A stretch of DNA of 64,000 nt from Bacteroidetes bacterium UBA1935 (GCA_002337045.1 DDFF01000012.1:124001-188000); one strand, 5' to 3'. Shown: positions 25,683-35,058, numbered from the stretch's first letter. Made by a program: numbers and translations. Notes: generated by a model not told the origin, from the letters alone.

Positions 25683-26717
25683 ATGAACATAAGGATTATT
25701 AAATATTCTATACCGCTGCTATTTAATATCGGTGCATGGCGCAGCTTTCACTACACAGGCTTTGTTACATGGGTGCCTGTAGTGTTTGGCTTTGTGATAA
25801 TACCATTGTTTGAACTATTTGTAAAGCCAGACCATAGCAATCTGGATGCACATGAAGAAGCCATGGCAAAAGATGACCGAATCTATGATTGGATTCTGTA
25901 TTGCATTGTACCAATACAATACACAGTTCTATACCAGTTCCTTACACATATTACAGACCCCGGACTTACCACAGCAGATACCATAGGGCGCATCATGACC
26001 ATGGGATTGATGTGTGGCGTAATGGGTATCAATGTTGGGCATGAGCTGGGCCATCGTGTTAACACTACTGAGCAAACAATGGCACGGATGCTGTTACTGA
26101 CATCACTGTACATGCATTTCTTTATAGAGCACAATCGCGGACACCATAAGCATGTAGGAACCGAAGCAGACCCCAGCACAGCAAGACGCAACGAATCATT
26201 ATACATGTTCTGGTTCAGAAGTATATCGGGCGTGTATGGCAATGCATGGAAGATTGCAAGTGATGAGCAACGAAAGAAAGGCAAAGCTTTCCTGCAAAAT
26301 GAAATGCTGCATTATCAACTGATACAAATCACCTTCCTTACTGTTATAGGTTATGTTTGGGGATTGCAAGTATTGGGGTACTTTATAATAGCTGCTATAA
26401 TCGGCATATTGCTACTAGAAACAGTAAATTACATAGAGCATTACGGACTCTTCAGAAAACCATTGGGAGAAGGTAAATATGAACGCGCCATGCCCGAACA
26501 TAGTTGGAATAGCGACCATGTACTGGGGCGCATCATGCTTTTCGAGCTGAGCCGCCACAGCGACCACCATTATCTGGCAAGCCGCAAGTATCAGCTGCTA
26601 CGTTACCACGACAACTCCCCGCAACTGCCTACAGGCTACCCCGGCAGCATGATACTGGCTATGATACCACCTTTGTGGTTCAGCGTGATGAACAAAAAGA
26701 TTGATAACAACCAATGA
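25683..26717 (+). CDS. alkB: Alkane 1-monooxygenase (AlkB-type di-iron membrane hydroxylase)
   Basis: 344 residues. Membrane-bound non-haem di-iron enzymes of this family hydroxylate terminal carbons of alkanes or similar chains. The three histidine boxes are all present: HELGH (120-124), EHNRGHHKH (149-157) and LSRHSDHHY (289-297), plus the extra AlkB motif NYIEHYG (249-255). About six membrane segments. No rubredoxin is fused or adjacent. Its last four bases (ATGA) overlap the start of the next lipoprotein gene; a Crp/Fnr regulator follows. Chain-length range is unknown; desaturase-like or other substrates are possible. Confidence 0.9.
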   Translation: MNIRIIKYSIPLLFNIGAWRSFHYTGFVTWVPVVFGFVIIPLFELFVKPDHSNLDAHEEAMAKDDRIYDWILYCIVPIQYTVLYQFLTHITDPGLTTADTIGRIMTMGLMCGVMGINVGHELGHRVNTTEQTMARMLLLTSLYMHFFIEHNRGHHKHVGTEADPSTARRNESLYMFWFRSISGVYGNAWKIASDEQRKKGKAFLQNEMLHYQLIQITFLTVIGYVWGLQVLGYFIIAAIIGILLLETVNYIEHYGLFRKPLGEGKYERAMPEHSWNSDHVLGRIMLFELSRHSDHHYLASRKYQLLRYHDNSPQLPTGYPGSMILAMIPPLWFSVMNKKIDNNQ

Positions 26718-27265
26718 GATACATACCCATAATATTGGCAGCACTCTTATGCAGCTGTGGTAACAGCACAAAAAATAATAACAGTGCTAAAGACACCGCA
26801 GTAACAGTACCAACAACCGACACTTTGGCTGTTAAGGATTCTGTATACAACGACCCTAACACAACATCAGACGACTATGCAAACTACTATCTGGTAGTAG
26901 CAGATACAGGTACTGACTATTACACAATGGATGCTGCCATGTACAGGCAGGCAAAGCAATCTCACATGGATATCGATACGCTCAACAGGTATTACAATGC
27001 AAAGAAGAAAAAGATAGTGCTACGCGAAGATGATGCAGACGAAGCCTATGCAGGCGAATACATATCGGTACGTTTCCCCAATGCAAACTTTAGTATGGAA
27101 TATCTGGATAGCTATACCATACAGGCGCGCGAAGGAACCATGTGCGTTCTTGCAGGTATATACGAAACACAGCAGGCTGCTGATTCTGTTCTTAGGATTA
27201 TAAAGCCCAATGCAACGAAAGCTTTTACAATGAAGAGTAAAATATACATCGGCTGCATTCATTGA
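26714..27265 (+). CDS. Lipoprotein of unknown function, coupled to alkB
   Basis: 183 residues. Signal ends LLCSCGN (lipidated Cys at 15, or 13), followed by a Ser/Asn/Thr-rich linker to about residue 55 and a soluble domain. The C-terminal part (MCVLAGIYETQQAADSVLRIIK...) has the spacing of a SPOR-like or repeat-type fold, but I cannot assign it. The ATGA overlap with alkB implies translational coupling, so it may assist or sense the same substrate. Function unknown. Confidence 0.8.
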   Translation: MRYIPIILAALLCSCGNSTKNNNSAKDTAVTVPTTDTLAVKDSVYNDPNTTSDDYANYYLVVADTGTDYYTMDAAMYRQAKQSHMDIDTLNRYYNAKKKKIVLREDDADEAYAGEYISVRFPNANFSMEYLDSYTIQAREGTMCVLAGIYETQQAADSVLRIIKPNATKAFTMKSKIYIGCIH

Positions 27266-27281
27266 TCAGGGAGAGACTATT

Positions 27282-27860
27282 ATGGGAAACGAAGTTATCA
27301 GCTACCTGTCAAAACACATCAAGCTATCGCCCAGGCAGAAAGAGCTTATCGAAAAATGCACCATTGTAAAAAGCTACACGAAGGAGACAATGCTACTGCG
27401 TCAAGGTAATATTGCTAATGAAAGCTATTTTGTACTGAAAGGAATTGTCCGTAGCTATGCAATAGATGATAACGAACAAGAAACAACTATTGAGTTTTAC
27501 CCCGAAGAACAAGCTATAATACCACTGACCTACGGAAAAAGAATACCCTCTACTCACTTTTTGGAATGTCTTGAAGACTGTACACTCATCATCAACAATC
27601 CCGAATACGAACAGGAGATGTTTGCCAAGTACCCTGAATTTGAATCTATATGCAGAGTGATGGGCGAGGTAATGATGGCGCAACTACAGGAATCATTTAC
27701 AGACTACAAAACCCGAAAGCCCGAAGAACGATACCTGCATATTATGGAACACAGGCCTACCCTGCTGCAGCGTGTACCACTCTACCAACTGGCAAGTTAT
27801 CTGGGCATCAAACCTGAGTCGCTAAGTCGATTGCGAAAAAGGCTTACTAAGAACAATTAA
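27282..27860 (+). CDS. Crp/Fnr-family transcriptional regulator
   Basis: 192 residues: cyclic-nucleotide-binding-like beta roll (about 15-130) and a short C-terminal helix-turn-helix (VPLYQLASYLGIKPESLSRLRKRL). The roll lacks the cAMP phosphate-binding Arg/Ser signature, as usual in this Bacteroidota group, and no Fe-S cysteine cluster is seen, so the ligand is unknown. It starts 16 bases after the lipoprotein and lies in line with alkB, so it may control this cluster. Confidence 0.88.
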   Translation: MGNEVISYLSKHIKLSPRQKELIEKCTIVKSYTKETMLLRQGNIANESYFVLKGIVRSYAIDDNEQETTIEFYPEEQAIIPLTYGKRIPSTHFLECLEDCTLIINNPEYEQEMFAKYPEFESICRVMGEVMMAQLQESFTDYKTRKPEERYLHIMEHRPTLLQRVPLYQLASYLGIKPESLSRLRKRLTKNN

Positions 27861-27904
27861 CTCCGTTCTTGACAAACATCAATAACTGAGGCATATACCA
27901 CTGA

Positions 27905-27912
27905 TAGTTTTG
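27905..27912 (+). promoter_or_regulatory. Candidate -7 box before the barrel protein gene
   Basis: TAGTTTTG followed by CATGC, 23 bases before the ATG at 27936; no -33 TTG at the right distance. Confidence 0.4.
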
Positions 27913-27935
27913 CATGCTGTAAATAACAGAGTTAT

Positions 27936-28553
27936 ATGCAATTCAGAAACATCATTTTATCTGCAACACTTGCACTGGCCACAAGCGTAACACTTGCGCA
28001 AACAGGCACCCGTGACACTGTACGATACAACCACTACGCAGGCACTTCTCTGTGGTCGTTGCGCAACCTCTTTCCCAATGGCGGTGACTTTTATGAACTG
28101 GACTACGGACATCGGCTGTCAAAAAAAGAGTTTCTGGTAGCAAGAGCCATTACTTGGAAATATGACGCACCACTCGGCATACCATTCGGCTCTCCCGATT
28201 TGGGTAGCGATTCTGTAAAATACCCCGGCTATGTGCGTGCATGGGGTTTGGGTGCAGGCTATCAGCATTTTATATACAGGCGTTTATTCGCGGCGGCGTA
28301 TGCCACCGGCTTTATTCAAAATTTTTATGGTACCGGGAAAGGGAAAGTACAAAGTGGCTTTCAGCTTTTCCTGCAGGCGAAAGTAGGTTATAGATTCAAT
28401 TTCTTTAGAGGCAAAGTCTATTTCGACCCTGCAATATCTTTCAACTACTGGCCTGTTAATACCAGCTTCCCTGCTGCCTTCGCACAAAAAGAAAAAGACT
28501 GGCCAGACTATTTTCTGTTCGAGCCTCACTTTAACTTCGGTATCAACTTTTAA
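27936..28553 (+). CDS. Putative small outer-membrane beta-barrel protein
   Basis: 205 residues with a signal peptide ending TLAQ. The rest alternates polar and aromatic residues in strand-like segments (for example RRLFAAAYATGF, FQLFLQAKVGYRFNF) and ends in FNFGINF, the aromatic C-terminus of outer-membrane barrels. Size suggests an eight-strand barrel. No family recognised. It lies between the Crp/Fnr gene and a DUF6326-type membrane protein, all in the same direction. Confidence 0.7.
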   Translation: MQFRNIILSATLALATSVTLAQTGTRDTVRYNHYAGTSLWSLRNLFPNGGDFYELDYGHRLSKKEFLVARAITWKYDAPLGIPFGSPDLGSDSVKYPGYVRAWGLGAGYQHFIYRRLFAAAYATGFIQNFYGTGKGKVQSGFQLFLQAKVGYRFNFFRGKVYFDPAISFNYWPVNTSFPAAFAQKEKDWPDYFLFEPHFNFGINF

Positions 28554-28567
28554 TCAATTACCTAGCT

Positions 28568-28939
28568 ATGAAATATACAGATGCAAAACAGCACATATCT
28601 GCACTCTGGATAGTCGTTATGCTGAACCTGATATTTGCAGACGTACTGTCTATAATGCTGGCACTCACAGACAAAAGCCGAATCAACATAATAGGTGATG
28701 CTACCACAACGATGGCTATAGCAGCTATTGTTACCAACATACCGATACTGATGGTTTACTTCTCAAAAACACTACCATACCGAGCTAACAGAATTGTGAA
28801 CATCATAGCAGCTATACTGACAATAGCCTATATAATAGGCGGTGGTGATACTGCCCCTCACTACATCATCTTAGCAAGTATAGAAACCATTTGCCTGATT
28901 GTAATCATTGCCAAAGCATGGCGGTGGAAAGAAGGATAG
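28568..28939 (+). CDS. DUF6326-like integral membrane protein
   Basis: 123 residues with four membrane helices (starting LWIVVMLNLIFADVLSIML). The pattern, with an early NLIFAD motif and a final KAWRW, fits the small DUF6326 group as I recall it; function unknown. Fourteen bases after the barrel gene, so likely co-transcribed; closed by a strong terminator. Confidence 0.7.
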   Translation: MKYTDAKQHISALWIVVMLNLIFADVLSIMLALTDKSRINIIGDATTTMAIAAIVTNIPILMVYFSKTLPYRANRIVNIIAAILTIAYIIGGGDTAPHYIILASIETICLIVIIAKAWRWKEG

Positions 28940-28950
28940 TTTTAAAATTA

Positions 28951-28975
28951 AAAGCCCCGCAATGCGGGGCTTTTA
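28951..28975. terminator. Bidirectional terminator
   Basis: AAAGCCCCGC and GCGGGGCTTT pair around AAT, with T-runs on both strands. It separates the DUF6326-like gene (+) from trxA (-). Confidence 0.9.
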
Positions 28976-29000
28976 ATTTATCTGTACACTTGCAATCAGA

Positions 29001-29318
29001 TTACAGGTGTGCTTGTATTTTCTTTTCGAATACACCTTTTGGTGCTGCACCTACTTGCTTGTCTACAACCTGGCCATTCTTGATGAACAGTACAGCAGGG
29101 ATACTTGTAATACCGTAGTTGATAGACAGATTAGGGTTCTCATCCACGTTTACTTTACCCACGTTTACTTTACCATCATATTCTGTAGCCAGTGCCTCGA
29201 TTGTCGGGCCTAACGCCAGACAAGGACCACACCATGGAGCCCAGAAGTCAATTACACTCAGTTTGTCTGCTTTCAGTACTTCTGCATCAAAGTTTGCATC
29301 CGTATATACTGCTGCCAT
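29001..29318 (-). CDS. trxA: Thioredoxin (first of a tandem pair)
   Basis: 105 residues, a single thioredoxin domain without signal peptide, so cytoplasmic. The redox site is WCGPC (29-33) in FWAPWCGPC; the cis-proline is in TSIPAV. It reduces disulfides in ribonucleotide reductase and other proteins. A near-identical-length paralog lies 104 bases upstream (29423). This copy keeps the classical Pro before Trp and has no extra cysteine, so it is the likelier general thioredoxin. A TAAATTTG box at 29367-29360 may be its own promoter. Confidence 0.95.
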   Translation of the reverse strand: MAAVYTDANFDAEVLKADKLSVIDFWAPWCGPCLALGPTIEALATEYDGKVNVGKVNVDENPNLSINYGITSIPAVLFIKNGQVVDKQVGAAPKGVFEKKIQAHL

Positions 29319-29359
29319 TTTCTAGTTGTTTAATTATTAATTGAAATAAAAATGAAGTA

Positions 29360-29367
29360 CAAATTTA
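29360..29367 (-). promoter_or_regulatory. Candidate -7 box for the first trxA copy
   Basis: TAAATTTG on the minus strand, 41 bases before the trxA ATG, in the gap between the two thioredoxin genes. Confidence 0.45.
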
Positions 29368-29422
29368 CTATCTATTTTCGGTTTAGTAGTATAGAGTGCC
29401 GAAATACATATATAAGCCAAGC

Positions 29423-29740
29423 TTACATATGCTGTTGAATCTTCTTTTCGAACACCCCACGAGCTGTTAAACCTAATTGTTTATCAACCAATTGCCCGTT
29501 TTTGAAGAACAAAACTGCCGGCATACCCGTTACACCATAGTCTACACACACATTAGGGTTTTCATCGGCGTTCAGCTTACCTACATTTACCTTTCCCTCA
29601 TAATCTTTTGCCAGTGCATCTATTGTTGGGCCAAGTGCCAGACAAGGGCCACACCATTGTGCCCAAAAGTCTACCAAGGTTAGTTTATCTGAATTCAGCA
29701 CTTCCTGCTGAAAATTTGCATCTGTATATACTGCTGCCAT
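29423..29740 (-). CDS. Thioredoxin (second of a tandem pair)
   Basis: 105 residues, clearly a duplicate of the gene at 29001: both start MAAVYTDANF and end GVFEKKIQxH. The active site is WCGPC but preceded by Gln (FWAQWCGPC) instead of Pro, and an extra cysteine appears in NVCVDYG. Cytoplasmic. The change next to the active site and the added Cys could shift redox potential or allow regulation. Located between trxA and dnaE. Confidence 0.93.
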   Translation of the reverse strand: MAAVYTDANFQQEVLNSDKLTLVDFWAQWCGPCLALGPTIDALAKDYEGKVNVGKLNADENPNVCVDYGVTGMPAVLFFKNGQLVDKQLGLTARGVFEKKIQQHM

Positions 29741-29844
29741 TTGTGAAAGAATTTAGTTTTTGAAAGGCTGTAAACTTAAACCCATTTTCTGAGCATGCCG
29801 CATAGGCAACGCTTATATCCGGATAAGAATTAACAGCTTATCCA

Positions 29845-32800
29845 CTACGTGTTCAGTTCCACTTTATACTCTACAAAATCCGATTGGGTGATAAACTGTA
29901 TCAGCGCATCGTTCAGCTCTACTTTAGAGCTGCCTCCCGGGCGCAGCTTTACAGACAATCCGCTTTCGGGATCTGTTACAGCCAGCAACACCTCTGCATT
30001 GCCTGGGTATTGCTTGATGTTCTCGTACAGAAATTGTGACACCAGCTCATCCACCTTATCCAATGGCATGTGTATGTGCAAGCGTTTGGTCATGGTCTTG
30101 CGCACCTGATCCAACAGACTGATGCCTTGTATCTGAAACTCCATAACACCTGGCCGGAACCTATGCTCCTGATACACACCCGTTATTATCAGCTTTTGCC
30201 CATTGTCTATATAGTTGCTATACTGCACATAGTTGGCCTCCCAGAATACTATCTCCTGATTGCCGGTGTAATCATTCAGCACTATCTTGCCAAACTTACT
30301 GCCCTTTTTAGTAGTCATGTGGGCTGCATCGGTAACGTAGCCCGCTATACGAACGGTACGCCCTTTCATCTTCTCTATCTCGCTGATGGGAGTAAAGCCA
30401 TAGTGGTCTACTTCAAACTTATAACCATCCATCGGGTGCGCACTCAGGTAGATGCCTACTACTTCCTTCTCTCTATCCAGCAATTCTGGCAATCCCCATG
30501 GTTCACACTCAGGTATTGTAGGTGGTTTAATGTCAGGCATTACTTCTTCGCCAAACAAGCTATTGCTTGCCATAGAGGTGCTTGCCTGCACCTGATTGCC
30601 AAAGCGCACCAATCTTTCAAGCCCTGAAACAGGGTCTGTTGGCGGCATGTAGAAATACTGCGCCCTATGCAATTCTTTAAATGAATCCATAGCACCCGCA
30701 AGTATCAGGCTTTCCAGCGACTTTTTATTTACCGTACGCTGATTGACGCGTGTAATAAAATCATACACTGTAGCATATGGCCCATTCGCTTCGCGCTCTG
30801 CAATGATATCTTCTACTGCAGCCTCGCCCACCCCTTTGATGGCGTTCATACCAAAACGAATGACACTTTCTTTGCTAACAGAGAAGCCCTTTAAACTTTC
30901 ATTCACATCAGGCCCCAATACCTGTAAGCCCATGCGCTGGCACTCTTCCATGTAGAACTTTATCTTATCGATATTGCCCTGGTTATTCAGCACAGCCGCC
31001 ATAAACTCTGACGGATAGTGTGCCTTCAAATATGCTGTCTGGTATGCTACAAACGCATAGCAGGTAGAGTGCGATTTGTTGAACGCATACTGAGCAAATG
31101 CTTCCCAGTCGGTCCATATTTTTTCAAGCTTGTCTGCAGGGTGCCCTTTTTGCGTAGCACCTTCCACAAACTGCGCTTTCATTTTGTTCAGTACAGCAAT
31201 CTGCTTTTTACCCATTGCCTTTCGCAGTACGTCTGCATCCCCCTTGCTAAAGCCGGCCAGTTTCTGCGACAGCAACATCACCTGTTCCTGATACACGGTA
31301 ATACCATAAGTTTCCTCCAGGTATTCCTTCATATCGTCAAGGTCATATACAATCTCTTCCTCGCCGTGCTTGCGCTTGATGAAGTTGGGGATGTATTCCA
31401 ACGGGCCGGGACGGTACAGGGCGTTCATCGCGATAAGGTCATCAAACTTATCGGGCTTCAGCTCTCGCAGGTACTTCTGCATACCCACACTTTCAAACTG
31501 GAATGTCGCATTGGTTTCGCCACGCTGATACAGTTCGTATGTTTTCACATCATCCAGCGGAATAGCATCCATATCTATTTCTATACCATAGTTGCGCTTG
31601 ATAAGTGCCAAGGCATCTTTGATGATGGTCAGGGTTTTCAATCCCAAAAAGTCCATCTTGATTACACCGGCGTTCTCGATGATGTTACCCTCAAACTGAG
31701 TAATCAACAGGTCTACATCTTTGGTTGTAGATACCGGTATCAGTTCTGTAAGGTCTTTCGGGGCAATGATGATACCCGCCGCGTGGATACCCGTATTACG
31801 AACTGAGCCTTCCAGCTTTTCAGCCTCGTGCAGTACCTTGCTTTGCAGCAGGCTGCCGTCTTTATATATTTCTCGCAGCTTATTAACACCTTCAAAATCT
31901 TCTGCGCCAAGCCCTTCTTTTTCCTCCAGACTCTTCTCCCCTTTCAGCGGTGCATGCAGCACACGCTTCAATGAGATACCCGGTTTTTCAGGCACTAGCT
32001 TTGCCAATGCGTTACTATCGGGCAATGGTAAATCAAGCGCTCGGGCTACGTCTTTAATACTCATCTTAGCAGCCATCGTACCATAGGTAACAATATGCGC
32101 CACCTGATTACGACCATACTTATCGACCACGTAGTCTATCACCTTCTGACGGCCTACGTCATCAAAGTCTGTATCTATATCGGGCATGCTCTTACGTTCC
32201 GGATTCAGGAAGCGCTCAAACAGCAGGTTATACTTTATTGGGTCGATATTGGTAATACCTATGCAATAGGCTACTGCACTACCTGCAGCACTACCGCGAC
32301 CAGGGCCTACAAATACACCCAAATCCCGACCGGCTTTGATGAAGTCACTCACAATGAGGAAGTAACCCGCAAAACCCATCGTACGGATGGTGAATAGTTC
32401 AAACTTCAGGCGCTCTTCAATTTCTGGTGTCAATTCGCGATAGCGTTCTTTAGCACCTTCCCATGTCAGGTGTTCCAGAAAACGGTCCTGATCATCATTG
32501 AATTCCTGCGGCACTTTAAAGTGCGGCAGCAATATCTCCCGCTCCAGCTTCATGGGCTTAATCTTATCGACAATCATGTTGGTATTGTCGATAGCCTCGG
32601 GTAAATCACTGAAGAGTTTTGACATCTCTCCTGTGTTCTTGAAGTAGAACTGGTCGTTATAAAAAGCAAAGCGTGTATTCTTTGGCTTTGCATCATCATC
32701 ATCAGAAAACTCTTTGTTGGTTGGTGTGCTCTGCTTCTCGCCCGTGTTGATACAAAGCAAAATATCGTGCGCGTTGGCATCTTCCTGTTCTACATAGTGA

Positions 32801-33468
32801 GAATCGTTAGATGCTATGATAGGTACATTATACTTCCTGGCAAACTTCACCAGCGATTCATTCACTTTTATCTGCTCGGGTATATCGTGGCGTTGCAGCT
32901 CTACATAGTAGTCATCTCCAAACAGGTTGTGCCACCACTGAAACACTTTTTCACCTGCTTCCTCGCCGTGGCGCAGGATGGTACGCGGTACTTGTGCACC
33001 CAGACAACAGGTAGTAGCTATCAGCCCTTCATGATACTTTTCTACCAGCTCTTTATCTATACGCGGGTACTTGCCATAGAGGCCTTCCATATAGCCTAAC
33101 GAGCATAGCTTTACCAGATTGCGATAGCCCGTTTCGTCCTTTGCCAAAAACAATTGGTGGTAGCGAACGTCCTTTTCATCGCGGCTGAACTGGCGTTTGG
33201 TGCGGTCTTCTACCAGATAGAACTCGCAACCTATCACAGGTTTTACTACTGGTTCCAGAATGTCTTTCCCGTCATCGCGCTTGCCCACTACTTTGGTATT
33301 CTTCCATGCCTGCGACACAAAATCGAACACACCAAACATGTTGCCGTGGTCGGTAATAGCCATTGCAGGCATTTCATCTTTCATGGCCTTTTCGTACAGG
33401 CGGCTGATAGATGATGCACCATCCAATAGAGAGAACTGCGTATGATTGTGTAAATGGGAAAACTTCAT
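29845..33468 (-). CDS. dnaE: DNA polymerase III subunit alpha
   Basis: 1207 residues, the replicative polymerase. The N-terminal PHP domain starts HLHNHTQFSLLDGA with metal-binding HxH and ITDHGN. The polymerase core has GVFVGPGRGSAAGSAV and the catalytic acidic motif MPDIDTDFDD. After the helix-hairpin-helix region (IKGVGEAAVEDIIAE) comes an OB fold (RIAGYVTDAAHMTTKKGS) and a C-terminal domain. An acidic insertion around residue 245 (FSDDDDAKPKN) lies within the PHP region. DnaE1 type, no proofreading exonuclease fused. Confidence 0.98.
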   Translation of the reverse strand: MKFSHLHNHTQFSLLDGASSISRLYEKAMKDEMPAMAITDHGNMFGVFDFVSQAWKNTKVVGKRDDGKDILEPVVKPVIGCEFYLVEDRTKRQFSRDEKDVRYHQLFLAKDETGYRNLVKLCSLGYMEGLYGKYPRIDKELVEKYHEGLIATTCCLGAQVPRTILRHGEEAGEKVFQWWHNLFGDDYYVELQRHDIPEQIKVNESLVKFARKYNVPIIASNDSHYVEQEDANAHDILLCINTGEKQSTPTNKEFSDDDDAKPKNTRFAFYNDQFYFKNTGEMSKLFSDLPEAIDNTNMIVDKIKPMKLEREILLPHFKVPQEFNDDQDRFLEHLTWEGAKERYRELTPEIEERLKFELFTIRTMGFAGYFLIVSDFIKAGRDLGVFVGPGRGSAAGSAVAYCIGITNIDPIKYNLLFERFLNPERKSMPDIDTDFDDVGRQKVIDYVVDKYGRNQVAHIVTYGTMAAKMSIKDVARALDLPLPDSNALAKLVPEKPGISLKRVLHAPLKGEKSLEEKEGLGAEDFEGVNKLREIYKDGSLLQSKVLHEAEKLEGSVRNTGIHAAGIIIAPKDLTELIPVSTTKDVDLLITQFEGNIIENAGVIKMDFLGLKTLTIIKDALALIKRNYGIEIDMDAIPLDDVKTYELYQRGETNATFQFESVGMQKYLRELKPDKFDDLIAMNALYRPGPLEYIPNFIKRKHGEEEIVYDLDDMKEYLEETYGITVYQEQVMLLSQKLAGFSKGDADVLRKAMGKKQIAVLNKMKAQFVEGATQKGHPADKLEKIWTDWEAFAQYAFNKSHSTCYAFVAYQTAYLKAHYPSEFMAAVLNNQGNIDKIKFYMEECQRMGLQVLGPDVNESLKGFSVSKESVIRFGMNAIKGVGEAAVEDIIAEREANGPYATVYDFITRVNQRTVNKKSLESLILAGAMDSFKELHRAQYFYMPPTDPVSGLERLVRFGNQVQASTSMASNSLFGEEVMPDIKPPTIPECEPWGLPELLDREKEVVGIYLSAHPMDGYKFEVDHYGFTPISEIEKMKGRTVRIAGYVTDAAHMTTKKGSKFGKIVLNDYTGNQEIVFWEANYVQYSNYIDNGQKLIITGVYQEHRFRPGVMEFQIQGISLLDQVRKTMTKRLHIHMPLDKVDELVSQFLYENIKQYPGNAEVLLAVTDPESGLSVKLRPGGSSKVELNDALIQFITQSDFVEYKVELNT

Positions 33469-33895
33469 AGTATCACGTAGCCAAACAGCGTCTTACAAAG
33501 TAACGAAAAAGGACGGGGGTAACCCTTCGCAGTTATCCACAGCAGGTGGATTGGGCAGACACATGCAACAAATAGCCAATATGGTTACAAGCTGTTACGG
33601 CTTTTCGGAACATTTACCCTGCAATAAAAACTACAAACCACTGAATTTCAATTAAATACAACGAAATTGTTGCAATTTGTTGCAGTTTTCTCCTATTCTA
33701 TTTTCTGCAACAATACAGAACCCATAATAATTGGCAGCCAATGAAAAAGAAGGTTTCAGCAATTAAATTGACAGAGCGGTAAACAAAGAACTTTACTATA
33801 ACAAATATACACAAAAAACAAGAATTGACCTATATCAAATAACTATTCAGGAAATGGCATTAGATTTGCTTATATATCTCAAAAAACATACCCAC
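33469..33895. other. 427-base intergenic region upstream of dnaE
   Basis: No convincing gene. A single TTATCCACA (33533-33541) matches the DnaA-box consensus. Three copies of the half-site TTGTTGCA occur: two direct at 33667-33675 and 33677-33685, one inverted at 33705-33714, making a dyad across about 30 bases. On the minus strand TTACTTTG (near 33496) is one base short of a good -7 box for dnaE. Purpose unknown. Confidence 0.4.
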
Positions 33896-34312
33896 ATGCG
33901 AAAACTGATTGTAATAGCTTTGGCAGGCTTTGTGTTCTTGACAACAAGCTCTACTTCGTGCAAAAAGAAGAGTGACGGCAACTGTGCAGATGTGACGTGT
34001 ACTGCCATGTTTACTATGATAAACACCAAAGTGACAGATGCAAACGGACGTTATGTGAAACTTGATGAAGTATACACACAGCGTGTAAGCAATAAGGATA
34101 TATACAGGCCCGACCAGGCAATGATGGCATTTGACAGTACCTACATTGTGCTGGATGATAGCTACCTGACCAAACTACAAAACCAGACCGACAGCTTTTA
34201 CTTTATAGGCATTAAGAATGGCGTAAAAGTGGTGAACGAACCTTTTATACTGGGAGCTGATTGCTGCCACGTGAGCAAACAAAGCGGAAAGACAACGATA
34301 GTAATACCATAA
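33896..34312 (+). CDS. Lipoprotein of unknown function
   Basis: 138 residues from the ATG at 33896, which gives a proper signal (MRKLIVIALAGFVFL...STSC). The frame continues 14 codons upstream but those residues would spoil the signal. The mature part has extra cysteines (NCADVTC, DCCHVS) and a segment TDANGRYVKLDEVY that resembles one in the oppositely oriented lipoprotein at 34363. Compact beta-rich domain; no family recognised. Confidence 0.8.
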   Translation: MRKLIVIALAGFVFLTTSSTSCKKKSDGNCADVTCTAMFTMINTKVTDANGRYVKLDEVYTQRVSNKDIYRPDQAMMAFDSTYIVLDDSYLTKLQNQTDSFYFIGIKNGVKVVNEPFILGADCCHVSKQSGKTTIVIP

Positions 34313-34317
34313 GAAAC

Positions 34318-34342
34318 GGCAGACTTTACAGTCTGCCTTTTT
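34318..34342 (+). terminator. Terminator after the 33896 lipoprotein
   Basis: GGCAGACT pairs perfectly with AGTCTGCC around TTAC, followed by TTTTT. Confidence 0.88.
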
Positions 34343-34362
34343 AGTTCTTGTATTTATTCCTT

Positions 34363-35058
34363 TTACGGATTCAACGGTATCGTTTTTGTTGTTCTATATC
34401 TCAATGCTATGCTGCCCGTAGCAGTACCGTCACTCATTTGCAGTGGTATAGATTTGTAGCGCGTCATCTCTACCGTCAGGTTCTTGCCGGCTTTCATGTA
34501 CTGCATGTCTGTAGCAGAAAAGCTGACTGTTGTTGCACTATTGCTGGCGTCCAAGGCTTTGGAAGCAGTGCCACCAGAATCGACCGTACTAATAGTTATC
34601 ACCATGCTTTCGTTGCCCGTAAGCGGATCGCCCACCCAACCAAAACTAAAACCTGATTTTGAAGCAGCAGCAGGGAATGTACTTGCGAATGCGATGTTAC
34701 TGATGTCGGAGAGTTTTACCTTGTTTGTAATAACTGTACCAGAGTTTTTAGTCAATACAAAATCTACACCCTGCAGTCCGATTATATTCCAGTAATAATC
34801 TGAAGGAGTAAGAAAATTAGCAGTTGCTGCTATACCGTTGGCAGTAACATTTGCACCATTATCCAACTGCACTTTGGTACCATTGGCATCGCGCACACGG
34901 TACACCACAGAGGCATCTGTCTTGCCTGCTTCCTTGTCATAAAACACACCATAAGACTGGTAGTATGGTACGGTATCCTTCAAATCATCAGAAGATACTT
35001 TCTTGCAACTACCAATTAATAATGCAGCGCCAAAGAGTAATACGGACAGGTATTTCAC
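34363..35058 (-). CDS. Lipoprotein of unknown function
   Basis: 231 residues with a clear lipobox (LLIGSC, Cys at 18) followed by KKVSSDD. The mature protein is rich in Thr, Ser, Asn and Val, with strand-like segments suggestive of one or two Ig-like domains. It shares the short motif DANGTKVQLD with the neighbouring lipoprotein. It converges with that gene and diverges from Cys-rich copy D. No family recognised. Confidence 0.82.
   Translation of the reverse strand: MKYLSVLLFGAALLIGSCKKVSSDDLKDTVPYYQSYGVFYDKEAGKTDASVVYRVRDANGTKVQLDNGANVTANGIAATANFLTPSDYYWNIIGLQGVDFVLTKNSGTVITNKVKLSDISNIAFASTFPAAASKSGFSFGWVGDPLTGNESMVITISTVDSGGTASKALDASNSATTVSFSATDMQYMKAGKNLTVEMTRYKSIPLQMSDGTATGSIALRYRTTKTIPLNP

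Noticed and set aside
33533..33541. DnaA box as sign of a replication origin
   Set aside because: Only one consensus box, no cluster, no AT-rich unwinding block and no dnaA or other origin-linked gene next to it.
33446..33655. 69-codon ORF overlapping the dnaE start
   Set aside because: It overlaps dnaE antisense and has no signal, domain or promoter.
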